The notes below the pieces were generated by a model that did no database searches, was not told the DNA's origin, and worked only from the letters and a program-made list of their open reading frames with translations. From Harmothoe impar (lineage: Eukaryota > Annelida > Polychaeta > Phyllodocida > Polynoidae): a stretch of 64,000 nucleotides of DNA. Location: NCBI GenBank assembly GCA_947462335.1, contig OX381710.1, positions 32,541,004 through 32,605,003 of the forward strand, given 5' to 3'. A program made the position numbers and the translations under genes. Shown piece after piece: positions 53,101 through 64,000 of the stretch; position 1 is the first letter of the stretch; each line of letters starts with the position of its first letter.

Positions 53101-53914
53101 CCCACACAAATATTCAGTTGATAAACTGGTAAAAAAAAAAAGGGGGAGGAGATTCTTTGCTCCTTTTCGTAACTAACACACGAAATACATAGACAAATGC
53201 CAACGCCCATTGATACCATCTCTGTTGTATTTCACGAGTGGGGGCTGGGGCCATATCCCACGAAGCCGCAGGCTGAGTGGGATATGCCCCAGCCCCAACG
53301 AGTGAAATACATCAGATATGGTATCAATGTAGTTGGCATTTGTGTTTATTTTTTATTTGAAGCCATTTTATGAAGAAAAAACAATTTATTCCTAGCCCAT
53401 TGAATACGGCCACATTGTATTCAATGGGGGCATTGAATACGGTCCTTCAATGCTAAAGCATAGGAAGTCTTGTATTTCCAAAAAATAAATAGACAAATGC
53501 CAACGCCCATTGATACCATCTCTGTTGTATTTCACGAGTGGGGGCTGGGGCCATATCCCACGAAGCCGCAGGCTGAGTGGGATATGCCCCAGCCCCCACG
53601 AGTGAAATACATCAGATATGGTATCAATGTAGTTGGCATTTGTGTTTATTTTTTATTTGAAGCCATTTTATGAAGAAAAAACAATCTTTTCCTAGCCCAT
53701 TGAATACGGCCACATTGTATTCAATGGGAGCATTGAATACGGCCCTTCAATGCTAAAGCATAGGAGATCTCGTATTTCCAAAAAATAAACCATGATATAA
53801 CCAATATGGCAAATGACTGATTAAAAATATGAATTTGTTTTCTCCCCAGAACATCCTCCGGTTGCCACGCCCGCCTAGTCCGCCCGTAGATGTGCTGGAG
53901 ACCACATACGACTG
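41149..53914 (+). CDS. PAP2-superfamily long-chain-base/sphingosine-1-phosphate phosphatase, 5' part
   Basis: Exons 41149-41248, 42908-42993, then either 44233-44327 or 45637-45731, then 47277-47352 and 53850-53914; all are GT-AG with matching phases (1, 0, 2, 0, 2). The protein starts MAEGAKAGEARNG. Exon 3 encodes a membrane-associated stretch with FLGTE-FTPI. Exon 4 ends in the lysine and exon 5 supplies the rest of KNILRLPRP, the K-X6-RP motif 1 of PAP2 phosphatases, followed by PSPPV as in LCB3/SGPP and plant LCB-phosphate phosphatases. These ER enzymes dephosphorylate sphingoid base phosphates. Motifs 2 (PS-T/S-H) and 3 (SRxxxxxHxxxD) must lie in later exons, and none was found up to 64000, so the gene runs out of the window. 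Intron 4 is 6.5 kb. Confidence 0.85.
41505..42680. mobile_element. ~1.2-kb element with multiple GACTGATGGCCCCAC inverted termini
   Basis: Several copies of GACTGATGGCCCCAC-type units at 41518-41630 face inverted copies GTGGGGCCATCAGTC at 42585-42680. Inside, a ~105-bp block (ACACCCCTGTGGTGCTATTT type) is directly repeated at about 41870-41975 and 42425-42535. No transposase was seen, so it would be non-autonomous. It lies in phosphatase intron 1. Confidence 0.65.
42000..42195. mobile_element. ~195-bp inverted-repeat element nested in the previous one
   Basis: Ends GTGCAGATGGGTC and GACCCATCTGCAGC are inverted copies. The core repeats AGGTCG-AAAGTCGCC and CCAGGTCGCTT several times. It sits between the two ~105-bp direct blocks of the surrounding element. 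Confidence 0.55.
43119..43215. repeat. Dispersed repeat fragment (ACTACGTTTCGGCTTTAGTC)
   Basis: The string CTACGTTTCGGC...CAGCCTTCATCAGG is of a kind I associate with common interspersed repeats in animals. Only one copy is in this window, so the family is not assigned. Confidence 0.35.
43220..44230. other. Phosphatase intron 2 remainder, nothing recognised
   Basis: Unique-looking intronic sequence. The minus-strand ORF at about 43705-44031 has no family resemblance. Confidence 0.4.
44233..44327 (+). CDS. Phosphatase alternative exon 3a (95 bp)
   Basis: Encodes 31 full codons plus two bases of a Trp codon. The acceptor is TTTTCCAG and the donor TG|GTAAGT. Key residues are LMHFLSFLGTEEFYTPIVV. 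It aligns without gaps to exon 3b and has the same length and phase, so either can join exon 2 to exon 4. Including both would add 190 bases and shift the frame. Confidence 0.85.
45637..45731 (+). CDS. Phosphatase alternative exon 3b (95 bp)
   Basis: The acceptor is TTTTTACAG and the donor TG|GTATGT. Key residues are LMTYISFLGTEAFFTPIIV. Same length and phase as exon 3a, 1.3 kb upstream. Differences between the two are mostly conservative in the hydrophobic part and larger in the first eight residues. It is likely a tandem exon duplication kept for mutually exclusive splicing. Confidence 0.85.
45732..47276. other. Phosphatase intron 3, nothing recognised
   Basis: AT-rich intron without a further copy of exon 3 or a clear repeat element. 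Confidence 0.45.
48431..48530. repeat. Partial TTA-family MITE (left end)
   Basis: TTA then GGGAGTGGTCATTTTTCAAC and a G run match the left terminus of the 39983-40309 element. No right terminus follows nearby. The end coordinate is approximate. Confidence 0.55.
49010..49057 (-). repeat. End of a CAGGAGCGGACCCAGG-type element
   Basis: On the minus strand it reads TCAGGAGCGGACCCAGGAAT followed by TTTGAAAAA and a G run. The 55045-55085 segment (TCAGGGGTGGATCCAGAATT then TTGG and a G run) is a related end. Termini like this resemble hAT-type MITEs. Partial copies only. Confidence 0.45.
50340..50450. repeat. Short palindromic repeat, GCAGCCCTGGTGA family, copy 1
   Basis: GCAGCCCTGGTGACTAACTG and its near-inverse TTACTCACCAGAGCTGC flank a short loop, with GCATCATG outside on each side. 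Other members are at 51889-51955, 51977-52035 and partly 60597-60655. Non-coding foldback. Confidence 0.6.
51380..51445. repeat. Poly-G run and right end of a TTA-family MITE
   Basis: A run of about 20 G is followed by CCCTGTTGAAAATAACCACT and CCCTCAA, the inverted form of the family's left terminus. No left terminus is present, so it is a fragment. Confidence 0.55.
51889..52068. repeat. Short palindromic repeat, GCAGCCCTGGTGA family, copies 2 and 3
   Basis: Copy 2 (about 51889-51955) is a near-perfect palindrome around GGCGAGTAACTCGCC, with TGCACCAATGCAG and CTGCATTGGTGCA arms. Copy 3 (about 51977-52068) reads GTAGCGCTGGTGAGTTACTC then ACAAGGGCTGCATTCATAC. Both lie in phosphatase intron 4. 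Confidence 0.65.
52325..52545. repeat. Inverted pair of CCGTAAATTCCCGCATA / GCTTATACGCGAG fragments
   Basis: The left end TACCGTAAATTCCCGCATAG and the right end GGCGGCTTATACGCGAGTTT, with CTAATATCTGAGAATTTA, are inverted relatives of the repeat at 10420-11040. A G run lies just inside the right end. Confidence 0.45.
53189..53788. repeat. 300-bp tandem duplication, each unit containing a ~150-bp hairpin
   Basis: Two nearly identical 300-bp copies. In each, ACAAATGCCAACGCCCATTG and GATACCATCTCTGTTGTATT to GGGGCTGGGGCCATATCCCA are mirrored by an inverted arm ending AGTTGGCATTTGT (53191-53344 and 53491-53644). The hairpin loop contains ACGAAGCCGCAGGCTGAG. A short direct repeat TGAATACGG...TTCAATGGG follows in each unit. 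It ends about 60 bases before phosphatase exon 5. Confidence 0.9.
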
Positions 53915-56900
53915 GTAAGTTCATGTTTGTTTTCAAAGTCAATGTTTGTTTTTTAGGTTTCTCATATATTGATGAGAAAAGCTTGTTGATTTAGGTTGGC
54001 ATGTTAAATGGCTTTAACAACAGGACCAGCACTTTTATTGGAGCAGGAGGATATCTGGATTACCTACGCCCCCCTACCACTGGACGGAGATAAATAGAAG
54101 GGATTCTCGGTTAATATCCCATTAGCAAACCACAAGTTGAACATGATCTGAGACTAGAACATGGGAATATCACCAGAATTAGTGAAAGTATTGAAATTTA
54201 TGAATTTACCACAGTACCTGCCGAATACACGTGAGAAACGGATTTGAAGATGTGTAAGTGTGATAAACCGAGACTCTCTTTTAAACCCTCATCTCGCCTA
54301 TACATTTGTATAAGGCTCAGCGGGCTCGTTGCACTGCGGTTGTTGCCGTAAGGGTAGCAAGACTTAACATTTTGATGTGTGTAAATACCCGTACATGCAT
54401 AGCTATAAATATATCAATATGCCCATTATAATTTGTTATTTGCTTTGTCAAACATTTACAACTCTCCTGGGTGGTGTACGGTGGTTACAGGGTATCCACC
54501 CAGGGTGTTTATCATGTACCCAACCACTGTCCCCTATAGCTGAGATCCACCATTTGCTACTATCGATAGATACCCCTAGATACCATGACAGCGTGAAGTG
54601 TGTCAGTGCTGTCAGTGGATTTAGCTTCTGTAAGGAGACTGAACCATCGTGGTGCATCCATGCATGTACGACGGTAAAGCCCTGGCTCCAAAGCGTTAAG
54701 GCCATAGACAAGCAATTTGTGGTATTATGTTATATAGGCCAGACTGCCTTTTGATAAAACTGAAAAGTAGTTCATAAGGAGGTGTGTGTGTGGATAGGAG
54801 GGTCTTTTGGGGGAGGGTCTTTGAGAAGAGCTATGCTAGACATGTCACGTTACTTGAAAGAAGCTAGTCTGTTGCGGTCGGTGTTGGGTGACTGAGAGGG
54901 TCGGTGGGTGGAAAAGGAGGGTTTAATAGGGCGAGACAGGCAAGTTCTTCTACCGTAATACAGTTATAAGGGAAATGTTACCAAAAATGAAAATTCGGGC
55001 ATCATTTCGTAAATAGATTTGCTTGAGACCCCCACCCCCAACACACCTCAGGGGTGGATCCAGAATTTGGGAGGGGGGGCGTGATGTTGGCAATGAACTG
55101 AGGGTATTGAAATAAGTTACATTAAAATGTACATAAACATATACACACGCCCCCCCCCCCCCCATTGGCATTGGACCCGACCTTGTTGCACCCCTGTCAT
55201 AGACCAGATTATTTGTAGGACGAAAGCTAAAAGCGTCTGTCTTCACCGCGATTTAACCTTGTTATGAAGATATTCAAAACCTGCATAGACCAGGGCCAGA
55301 GCCTACCTAGCCATAGTAAACGCAGGGTTTTAACTATAGGATTTTAGGCCCGTTCCGCTATTTTTATGAATGTCTCGCCTCAGTAAAAAAAAAATACCAG
55401 GTTATGTTCTGTTCCATGTCGACATATGTTCCATAAATAATAGGCTAGTATAAAGAAGAATGATTAGGTATTATATTCGGCTTGGTGCAATGCAGAAATG
55501 GGAAGGCAGCTGAGAAGTCGCCAGTAGAACGGGCTTCCCAGCATCCTGCCACCCTAAGTGGCACTCCCAATAATAAGCATGTGACCACATAGTTGTCACA
55601 ACTACCATATTATTGACCTGTGACCATCAGGGGTCGGGTAGAGGCGTGGGAGTCTGATGGGGGGGGGGGGGGGGGGAGATGGTCAGTGGCCGGACAGTCA
55701 ATATCTGCGCTATACACACGGCACTACACTTTGGGATGGGTTATATTGACAACCAAGTGCCTCTCCCCACCGATCCTGGAGAAAATTGGGATTCGATTAT
55801 CAGAGACATTTATCAGAATATACACGATATAATGATTTGAATTGTAGGTTCGGTCCAATAATAAATCGACCAAATACATAGCCATGCTTTCATGAAATCT
55901 GAAGTGTGTCACTTCAATACCCCGAGAGATGCCTTCACAATCTAGTACTTGGGATGTAAACTGTACCCGGTACCACAGAGAAGTCACGACTTTGGTGCCC
56001 ATTGTTGGTCAGAGCTGACCTATACAAATAGCATTACTGGCCTATAGGCGTCTAGCTGGATGCATTATCAACCAATGAGATAATTCCCTGGCCTTCACTG
56101 CGGAATTTTTAGGGTGCATTATGTAACAGCCTGTGCCCATTGTCATTGCTGTATCAGTGCTTATCTCGCCGGTTACCAGATCAAGCAATGGATGCGCCCA
56201 CAGGGCGACCAGACTGACCCCTATAAAGCGTGCTCATATATGACCATAGGTTAGAACATTTGGCCACCTTGGGAGTTCTTTACAACTGGGTTAATTTACC
56301 CTCTTTTTCTTGCCTTACAAGTTCGAACCCGAATCATGAGCGGCTTGGCTATTGGTTTTGGTAAGCTGTTTACGCTTCACCGTTCATATGAGACATATTG
56401 TGGTGATCTTTTGGCTGACCGACCATCTGACAGAGCTAGTCCCTTTGAGAATCTATTTGAGTATGGAGGCCATAATCTTAAAGTTGCATAATCACCAAGC
56501 GTGTCCCATTCACAATTCTAGTACTGTTCTAGTCTACTATGTGGTTAAGTGCGAGTGATGAGAATGCCCCTTTAAACTAGCGGAATATCCTGAGTAGTAC
56601 CGATCATATCAAATGTGCAAATATTTCAAAACCTTTTTGGAATGGCACCAAACTGCCAACCAACCATGTTACCCGTTCCCTTACTTAGTATAGTGTAGTA
56701 CCAACCCTTGGGTGTTTGCCAAGCATCCTTACGCCACCCCAATGTCTATTTATAACGGCTACTATCAGAATAGACCACCCAGCTTAAGCTGAATATAGCA
56801 CCATAAGTCATGGGAGACAATAGTCTGAATAGAATATAATTATCATGATAGTCCCTCATTGCTATTATAATGGCATGATAATGCCTCGTTCCACTCGGAT

Positions 56901-59636
56901 TAAGAGGTGTGGATAATTTTGCAGGGTCCCTTCTTATTTATTGCTAAGCATTTGGTATGTACATGTATTTACCACCACCACTTAGTAGTTGACTGTGGTA
57001 ATATTTGCCTGTACGAATATCATCTAAATTGTCCAATTTCCCTCTAATATGACATTGCGCCTTCTCATTTGCTGCAGTTTTTATCATCTGAAGTTAAGAG
57101 TGCTCAATGTTCGTTGTAAAAAGTTTGTAACTAGAACCCTTTCTCTCAACACCAGAATACCCGGTAGCAGCTGTACATGTACATTCACCCTAGTCGTCCA
57201 CAGAGCAGATGTCATTAGAGTATATAGTTGGTATCAGACGGACCAAAGTGAAGCTGATCCGGGTACATTGGGGTGGGATGAGACCTGAGACTATATAGGC
57301 TGTCCGGATGACACCGTGCTATTGCTTTAGGAGTGAGAGGACGTGATCGTCAGCAGAAAAAAATACTATGCTCTGTCCACCATTCTTCGGCAAATATCAC
57401 CAACACCTGGGAAGTGAAAGATGTAAAATTGGGAGGGTCACACCTCCACCATAATGGGTACTATTGTAAATAAGTCCTCGTAAATACAATTAAGAAATTG
57501 GAAAATGTACAATGTAGCGAAATCAGTATATGGAGATGGTAGCTATAACATCATTATTTATCATTATAATATCATCCATTTATAACAGGCAGTGTGAGTG
57601 GGAGACTAGCAGGTAGTAGTATAGAGTAAGTGGGTTACCCAGGAGGTAGCAGACACACTGTATCCGTCTGTACATGACACATGGTATGGACGCCTCAACA
57701 TGGCCCACTTCTCTCCCACCACACACACATACTGGGTTGGGGGGACCCTGGACATCAGGTGATGCTGCTAATATATTAGCCCTGGAGGTGTTGTAGACTC
57801 AAGGAACTGGGAGTGCAAAGGCATGAATCATAGCTGTTGGTTAATGCATAAGTACAATGGTAATGGTCGTGCTAATCATGTTCCATGTATAGGTCACCGT
57901 TACGTAAACTAGGTATACACGTTTAAATATATCTGTCTGGGTGTCCCAATGTAAGAGCATGGTGCATGGCGCATAGTACAGCTTATACCAGCATGTCAGT
58001 ACATGGCATAGCAAGGTAGCCCTTTAGTGTGAGAGGTTCAGCGGTTTCATGCAGAGGGAGAAGCTTGTTCAACAGTATACATAGGGAGATGCAGCCTATA
58101 TTTACCATAGCTAGAGGGCATATAAATAACTATATAAGCTCCAATACGCAGTCTGCACGATGCCATGCTGCACAGATGAGCCTGCTTTACCATGGGGGTG
58201 GGGAGTGAGGTTCTCTCGGCCTCATTGGTGCACTTTTTGATACTGTAGACAATGTCTATACATGTCCTTGGTCTGTCAGCATAACATTGACTGTTTCTCT
58301 TATGATCCCTTTTGGCATGACCCCACCCCAACCAGCCAATACCCACATGGTCTGCTGACCCCCCCCCCCCCCCCCCCCCCCCACACACACACAAAGGCTA
58401 TGGGCACTGTGCCACTGACACGATTCCAGATATGGCGTACTCTTGGTGCATGTGTACTCTAAATCGTAGGCCATGCAGTATGGGCTAGTCACAAACACGT
58501 GAAATATTAAGTACCTACCACCGAAGGTAATATTTAAACAAAGTAATGCATGGTTTTGTAGTGTAATGGTAATAATAATATCGGACTGTACCTGGTAAAC
58601 AACTATGAAATAACCCAACACATGAATACAAATGCAACACAATATCAAAACATAACACGAATGTGGCTAGTTGGGGAGCAGTGGGTTTTGTTCAATGTTG
58701 GCAATTTCACTGAACTTCCTACCCCCTCCAGAGGGCTCGAAATTTCTTTTTATACTATAAGTGCCCAGGATGTACCAAAAGTACACATGTACACACTGCA
58801 CTGTACAAGAAACAGATAATTATCCTCCTATTACAGCTACATGTATTGGTATTTTTACTGTCTATTATACTCTATAGTGTATATGTATACTGATTGAACT
58901 TGCCAATTTAAAAGATAACATATATTGATTTATCTCAATGCCAGTCATATTGGCTGCTGGGTCTATGGCATATCTCGATGGCTATACATGTATACATTAG
59001 CCTACATGCCTGTAGCTAGGTACATTGGGGTCACGTTTACCATGAAGAAATTCAATAAACTTATGAAGGCAGGCTCATAGAGCCCCATTAATTCATCAAG
59101 TAAGCTGTATACAGGAATATAGCAGAATGGGGATGAGATTTACTGATATCCAACTATCCAATGAACTATTCCTCGATCAGTGAATCAATCCTTAGTCATA
59201 GATAATTTCATTCTTTCAATTACCCATTCTAATTGCCCTGCATGGTACCAAGGAAAGGTCACTTTACATCCCTGATGGAACACAGGACAGTGAACCAGTT
59301 GGCAAGTAGCCATAGGATGGAGGCATAAGCAGGACGTTACAAATTGCCATTGTGATCAGCACTCTCCGTCGGTGGGGGCTATGGGTTTATTGGCTACTGT
59401 CAACCCTAATTCATTATGTAGGCCACTGTAACCTAACAATTGACCCGTGGCACCTCACAGTGGTCACTCTAACTATGTGGATTCAATTCCAGGTAGTGGT
59501 CCTGGTATTGATAGAAAGTGTGAATACAAGCTTTAGACAACCTCCAATTTCAATACCGTATTGAAATTATAATGGCATGGCCATATCCTGGTACCTCAGG
59601 TAGTCGGGGGCTACATCCCCATCTCCTTATCAGGCT
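53915..59636. other. Probable phosphatase intron 5; no exon found
   Basis: No open stretch encoding the expected PAP2 motif 2 (P-S-S/T-H) behind an acceptor was found on the plus strand. Contents are a hAT-like end at about 55045, poly-G at 55658-55677, a C run plus (CA)n at 58360-58392 and a G run at about 55068. The ORFs are short and unrecognised. Confidence 0.45.
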
Positions 59637-59899
59637 CCTTAGGCCTAAATTTTTTTTTGTTGTGTTCCGGTATCCCGACCTACCCTATTTCTTTGGCCCG
59701 ACCCTAAAGTTTTTGAGGGATCTTTTTGGGGAAAATTTGTTTTCGGGGCCTAAATTTGGCCACATATCTGTAAACTGTACGAAATATACCAAATCACCCT
59801 AAAAATATTTAGTAAAAAAAAAAAAAAAAAGCGACCTACCTACCCTACTTTTTTTGGGCCATGTTACCGGAACACAACAAAAAAAAAATCTTGGCCTTA
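59637..59899. mobile_element. ~260-bp inverted-repeat MITE
   Basis: The left part TAGGCCTAAATTTTTTTTTG, TTGTGTTCCGGTA and GACCTACCCTA is mirrored by TAGGGTAGGTAGGTCGC and TTGTGTTCCGGTAAC read from the right end. The core is AT-rich with an A run. Related fragments are at about 5805-5875 and 61995-62070. Confidence 0.75.
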
Positions 59900-62800
59900 T
59901 CAAATCTCCCCTCACACCTGAAACAAAGGTCCTGATAAGAGACTCAGCCATGGTGAACTGCTCTGGAGTCGGGGACCTAACCACAATGCATTGTTCTGGG
60001 TCAAGATGGGGCTTCCATAGCCTAATATGCTAGTCCCATGCTATGCAGCCTGAAGACGCACTGTTAGTCAGAATGACTGAACTACATACTTTGTATACCG
60101 TAATGGTTGTTGAGATGGGTGTAGACTATAGTGTTGTGGTTGACATACATGTCCATCCATGTGGCTACCACCAAGTAAAAAAAGTGCTACCCGTATGGTA
60201 TCCTTGGGCCAGGATAACTATAAATAGGCCTATAGCATAATATGTAACTGTAAAAGTGTATTACCGGTAGTATGTGGGGGCTTCCCCTATACCTCTGTTT
60301 ACGGTAAATGTATATGTATATACAAATGTATATATATATATATGCCCCCTAATACAGGACGTGACTCACGTGAGTCCTCCATTCCCACCCACACCTTGGT
60401 TAAAGCATACAAGAACACATGTATAGGGCATGACCTTTAAACATAACGGGACCACCCTCCACTATAGGCACCTCGGTACCCCTCCAGCGACAGTCGATGG
60501 AGGTTTAGACTTCAACTTTAGTAACAAGGATCCGTCCCATCACGTCACCAAGCCCTTTAAGGGCAGCATAGTGATTTAATGGGATATGCCCTTTGTCGTC
60601 ATGAAGCATGAATGGCAGCGCTGGTATCATACCAAATTTAATGCATCATGCCAACATTTAGGGAGTATCAACTGCGCAGAGCCCTGGCTACTCATAATCC
60701 TTTAAAGCACGGTGTGGCCCTCAAAGAGCTAGGCGACGTCATCTAGACGTTAGTTTAGGTCCACTGCTAGCAATATCAATACACAAGATGCACTTTGCTT
60801 CACAATGAGAGCATGATCTGTGCTAACGCTGGCACAGAAACTGGGGACACTGGTTGCTATTTACTATTTCCCTATTTCACTCAAGGACAAAAGAGGCGAC
60901 TGATAATCGATATTATTGGTCTGTCAAAAGGTCTGTCTTCCTGTTTGGGCGTTATATGACAACAGACGTGCACAGATCTATGATTAATCAAGTATTCTCG
61001 TGCAGGCGTGTGTCTGTCAGTGCAATACACTATATCTTTTAGCCGTTTCTTTGAACCTCTCATGGCCTCCTTTTAATCTTTCATTCCATTCAGATATTTT
61101 ATTCATGAATGGTGTGCATGTGTGTAGCTTATTTAAGGGTTATATCAAAGCAATAGAAATATGCCAGATGTGGTTAACTCAAGGTTCTCACTGGAGTCTT
61201 GGTGACAGGTTTTCGAATACCTTTTGGACCTATTGTCAGCATGACATTATAGACTAGGGGCACGAAAACGGTTTCATCAAAAAGAGAAAATGTTTTATTT
61301 CATAACTTGAAAAGAACGATTTGAAAAAATGTCTTCAGAAGTACCAGGATACCCCAAAATCTCTGGCGAAGTTGTATGTGGCGAAGTTGGGTCTGTCCAA
61401 GTTGGATTTGGCGAAGTTGGGTCTGATAAAGTTGTGTGACTCTGATATGTAAACTTATTAGTATATAGTGTATTAATGCCGCGAGCCAATTATATTGACA
61501 ATATTCTATCAACCCTGTTCTGAAAGCAGAGTCTCTACTGGCTATATAATGAAAAAGTGCATGTATGGTACATTACTTAGCCAATAAATTTTCCAACAAC
61601 AACAACATCATTTAGTAGTAGTTTTCACTGAGGAACACATTTATGAAGGATGTGTGGATTAGTTACCAAATACATTTCAATCAATTTAATCATATCACTT
61701 ACTCACCATCACCCTGCGTCATTTGTGATGTAAATCACACGTTCGATCTTTTTATTCACTCCCTATACAAGTCTCTCTCTCTATATATATGTAGGGCTTT
61801 CATGCGTGTACAGGTCATTCACCCTCCCAGATCTACCAGCTTGTGTATAATACATGTATGGGCGCCCAAGTATGTACATACGGCCAAAAAAGTGCTTCTC
61901 TTAACCCGACACTATACCTAGCGAAACAGTATGCAACTTTGGGGCTATAGATTTTGACTCAATTTAGTAATCCACGAGTCGAGTATTCTTTTAAAGAAGA
62001 AAACACTGACCTACCTACTCTAGATTTTCAGGCCATGTAACCTGAAACACCGCTTCTTTTTTTGGCGGGGTCTAGGTAGTTTTCTGTGAGTGGACTTCAG
62101 ATCAACCCCACCAGCCGCACACAGACAAGTGTATTCAAGCGGTGTGTACTGTCGTGTAGGTGTACCAACATTTAATCTCGCCATGGGATTTGCTAGCGAC
62201 TAATCACCTAATGTACTTAAAGGATTGAAAATGCAACGGCTTTGTTGATTACAAATATGCAATTAATCTTGTATACTTCAACTCACTTGATTTCTAATGA
62301 GTGGCACCGTGTCCTCGTGATTAGAGCTAGGTAGTCATATAGACTGTGGTTCCCGAAACCCTTCGGTCCCGAATTAAAATGTGTACTTAACCTAACTTAA
62401 GAAAGGATACAGAATGGGAAAAGAATATATGGAATCAGTGGGAATTGGGTAAGGAGAAGAAACTGCATGTATTCACCCCTTGTTAGGCTTGTATATGCTA
62501 TACTAATAGGAATGTTTTTTTTAAACTGTGCTGGGAAACTATGCCCATTCATGGTTTAAAACTGTTGCATTATCATAACTGGAGCTTCGCTAACGTGACC
62601 TAGGGGAGGGGATGCATCATATATATATGCTAAATGACCACCTGGGCTGTACGACTAAAGCACTGGTACTGGAGTGGTACCCATGCCTCTTAGAGGAACA
62701 TGTACTGCTTCTCATGTACATGTCAAAATGAGTTTATGTATTCGTTTTTTAGACTCCAGGCTGTCTCCGTAGCTCTAATGGTCTGCATGAGCTAAATGTA

Positions 62801-63207
62801 ATCCATAGACATCAAATATTTAGACTAGAGGCGTCTCTATATCAAAGTGTATGGTATCGAATACATCTGCGTGTCTTAACAATAAGGCGTTGATTGCCGA
62901 TTGTGTGATTTTGGATTGCCGCAATAAATATTGTATTCAGGTTTATATTCTCTCAGTATAAACATTGCCAGTATATGAATGATTCAGGACGCGCTCACAG
63001 TGATATCATTTTACGGAGTAGTTACACAGTTCTACTGCCAGACGTCTGAAGGTATGATGGCCAATGACCAGAGATTAATATACATCCAGTCGATGTACCT
63101 TCAGTTAGAGGTGATAGTCAGTGGGGCGTGAACAGATTGTGAATGCAGCACCTCCCACGTCCCCAGCCGTCACCTCAGTACAGAACCAGTGGTCTGTAAC
63201 GGGATCT
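59900..63207. other. No gene recognised; short repeats
   Basis: Contains a TA run (about 60330-60343), a partial member of the 50340 palindrome family (60597-60655), a ~28-bp irregular tandem built of GGCGAAGTTG-GTCTG (about 61363-61437) and a MITE fragment at about 61995-62070. Short ORFs have no family resemblance. The region may still be intron of the phosphatase gene. Confidence 0.4.
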
Positions 63208-63504
63208 GGCTGTGCCTCACGAACTTGGGCCAATGTGTTTGTCTATGACCGGGTGCCGTCTATGACCGGGGGCCGTCTATGACCGGGTGCCGTCTATGAC
63301 CGGCTATCTAAAAAGGTTGTTTGGAGGAATAAAAAAGATTAAAAAAAAAAAATTCTATAAATAAAAATTGTTAAAAAAAGTTAAAAAAAAAAGTTTATCC
63401 CTCCAAACAACTTTTTTTTAGATAGCCGGTCAAAGACGGCACCCGGTCATAGACGGCACCCGGTCATAGACAAATACATTGTCCCAAGTTCGTGAGACAC
63501 AGCC
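63208..63504. mobile_element. 297-bp long-inverted-repeat element
   Basis: GGCTGTGCCTCACGAACTTG at the left is mirrored by CAAGTTCGTGAGACACAGCC at the right. The arms continue through CAATGTGTTTGTCTATGACC, reiterated CCGTCTATGACCGGGTG units (four at left, three at right) and CCGGCTATCTAAAAA to GTTGTTTGGAGG, with an A/T-rich loop at about 63333-63395. The arms are about 125 bp. Non-coding. Confidence 0.85.
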
Positions 63505-64000
63505 ACCTGTGGTTGGTGTCAGTCAGCTTGAACCGCCTAATGCTGAAGCACAGACCGCTCTGATCACCTGCTTGTCCTATACCTGTCCCCTTTGTGGTAG
63601 GCCAACAGGTGCAAGTCCAGCACCTGTTGGCCTAAATGTGTTGATTCAGTGCCAACAAAAAGTGGGTGTGCTCTCAGAGTCCCTCAGTCTGTAACTTATG
63701 ACCATCTTGACTACACTGGTACTGACGTGACTTAGATGTCCATGCATTATAAGAGGCGAACCAGAAGAGTTGGACACTTTTGCCATATATTGAACATTGC
63801 CATATTGTTTTGAAGTAAAATAAAAGATCCTTTCGAGGTTACACATTAATTGAATGTAGGTTGGATGGTGTGATCCAGGCGTGTGGTATATCATGGCCCA
63901 AAATGTACACAACTTAAGATGTTGTAGGTAATTTGTTCAAAATACTTTCTTCTTGACATTTCCTACGTTGTTAGATCACCATATAATACTGTTTGATTCT
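63505..64000. other. Window end, nothing recognised
   Basis: Short ORFs only. A small foldback GGCCAACAGGTGC...GCACCTGTTGGCC lies at 63599-63633. No further element was seen. Confidence 0.4.

Noticed and set aside
54377..54754. 125-codon plus-strand ORF as a new gene or phosphatase exon
   Set aside because: It has no PAP2 motif, no good phase-2 acceptor joining exon 5 and no recognisable domain.

Overview
The window is animal nuclear DNA. Real coding sequence is split into short exons with GT-AG introns and well-kept phases, introns run to several kilobases, and most of the sequence is repeats: MITE-like elements, tRNA-derived SINEs, minisatellites and a 195-bp satellite. The gene families (CD36-type scavenger receptor, ER long-chain-base phosphate phosphatase, Helentron-type rolling-circle transposon) and the frequent GTAGGCCTA palindrome suggest an invertebrate, perhaps a marine deuterostome such as a hemichordate, echinoderm or amphioxus. 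I cannot name the species.

Left part (1-7.7 kb): no host gene seen. It holds homopolymer C, a dispersed repeat with the palindrome CCCGTGATATCACGGG in two opposed copies, three tRNA-derived SINE copies (one split by a ~107-bp MITE), a 13-bp minisatellite and a ~260-290-bp tandem repeat.

8.0-22.3 kb, minus strand: two genes in the same orientation that look like the cargo of one Helentron (Helitron-superfamily) transposon. The upstream gene is an uninterrupted 2287-codon ORF. In order it has an N-terminal cysteine-protease-like domain resembling the herpesvirus tegument deubiquitinase fold (peptidase C76), a zinc-binding segment, a HUH Rep nuclease with two tyrosines, a PIF1-like SF1 helicase and an EEP (AP-endonuclease-like) domain. 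The downstream gene, which I assembled from four exons with consistent phases (509 aa), is an OB-fold, RPA-like single-stranded DNA-binding protein with a low-complexity N-terminus and an acidic tail. Its first intron is packed with minisatellites.

22.3-31 kb: repeat territory, including a MITE inserted in a 195-bp satellite (the target duplication can be read directly), a 52-bp array, a long GA/GGGA microsatellite and a foldback.

31-54 kb: two divergent host genes sharing a 374-bp intergenic promoter. On the minus strand is a CD36/SCARB-family scavenger receptor in at least 11 exons (40774 down to 31259, 480 codons, possibly a 12th exon at 31016-31093). On the plus strand is a PAP2-superfamily long-chain-base/sphingosine-1-phosphate phosphatase (41149 to beyond the window). 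It carries two alternative copies of one 95-bp exon that appear to be mutually exclusive. The shared promoter has three TFE/MITF-type E-boxes on the receptor side.

54-64 kb: probably the long next intron of the phosphatase gene; no further exon was found. It contains inverted-repeat elements and short repeats.
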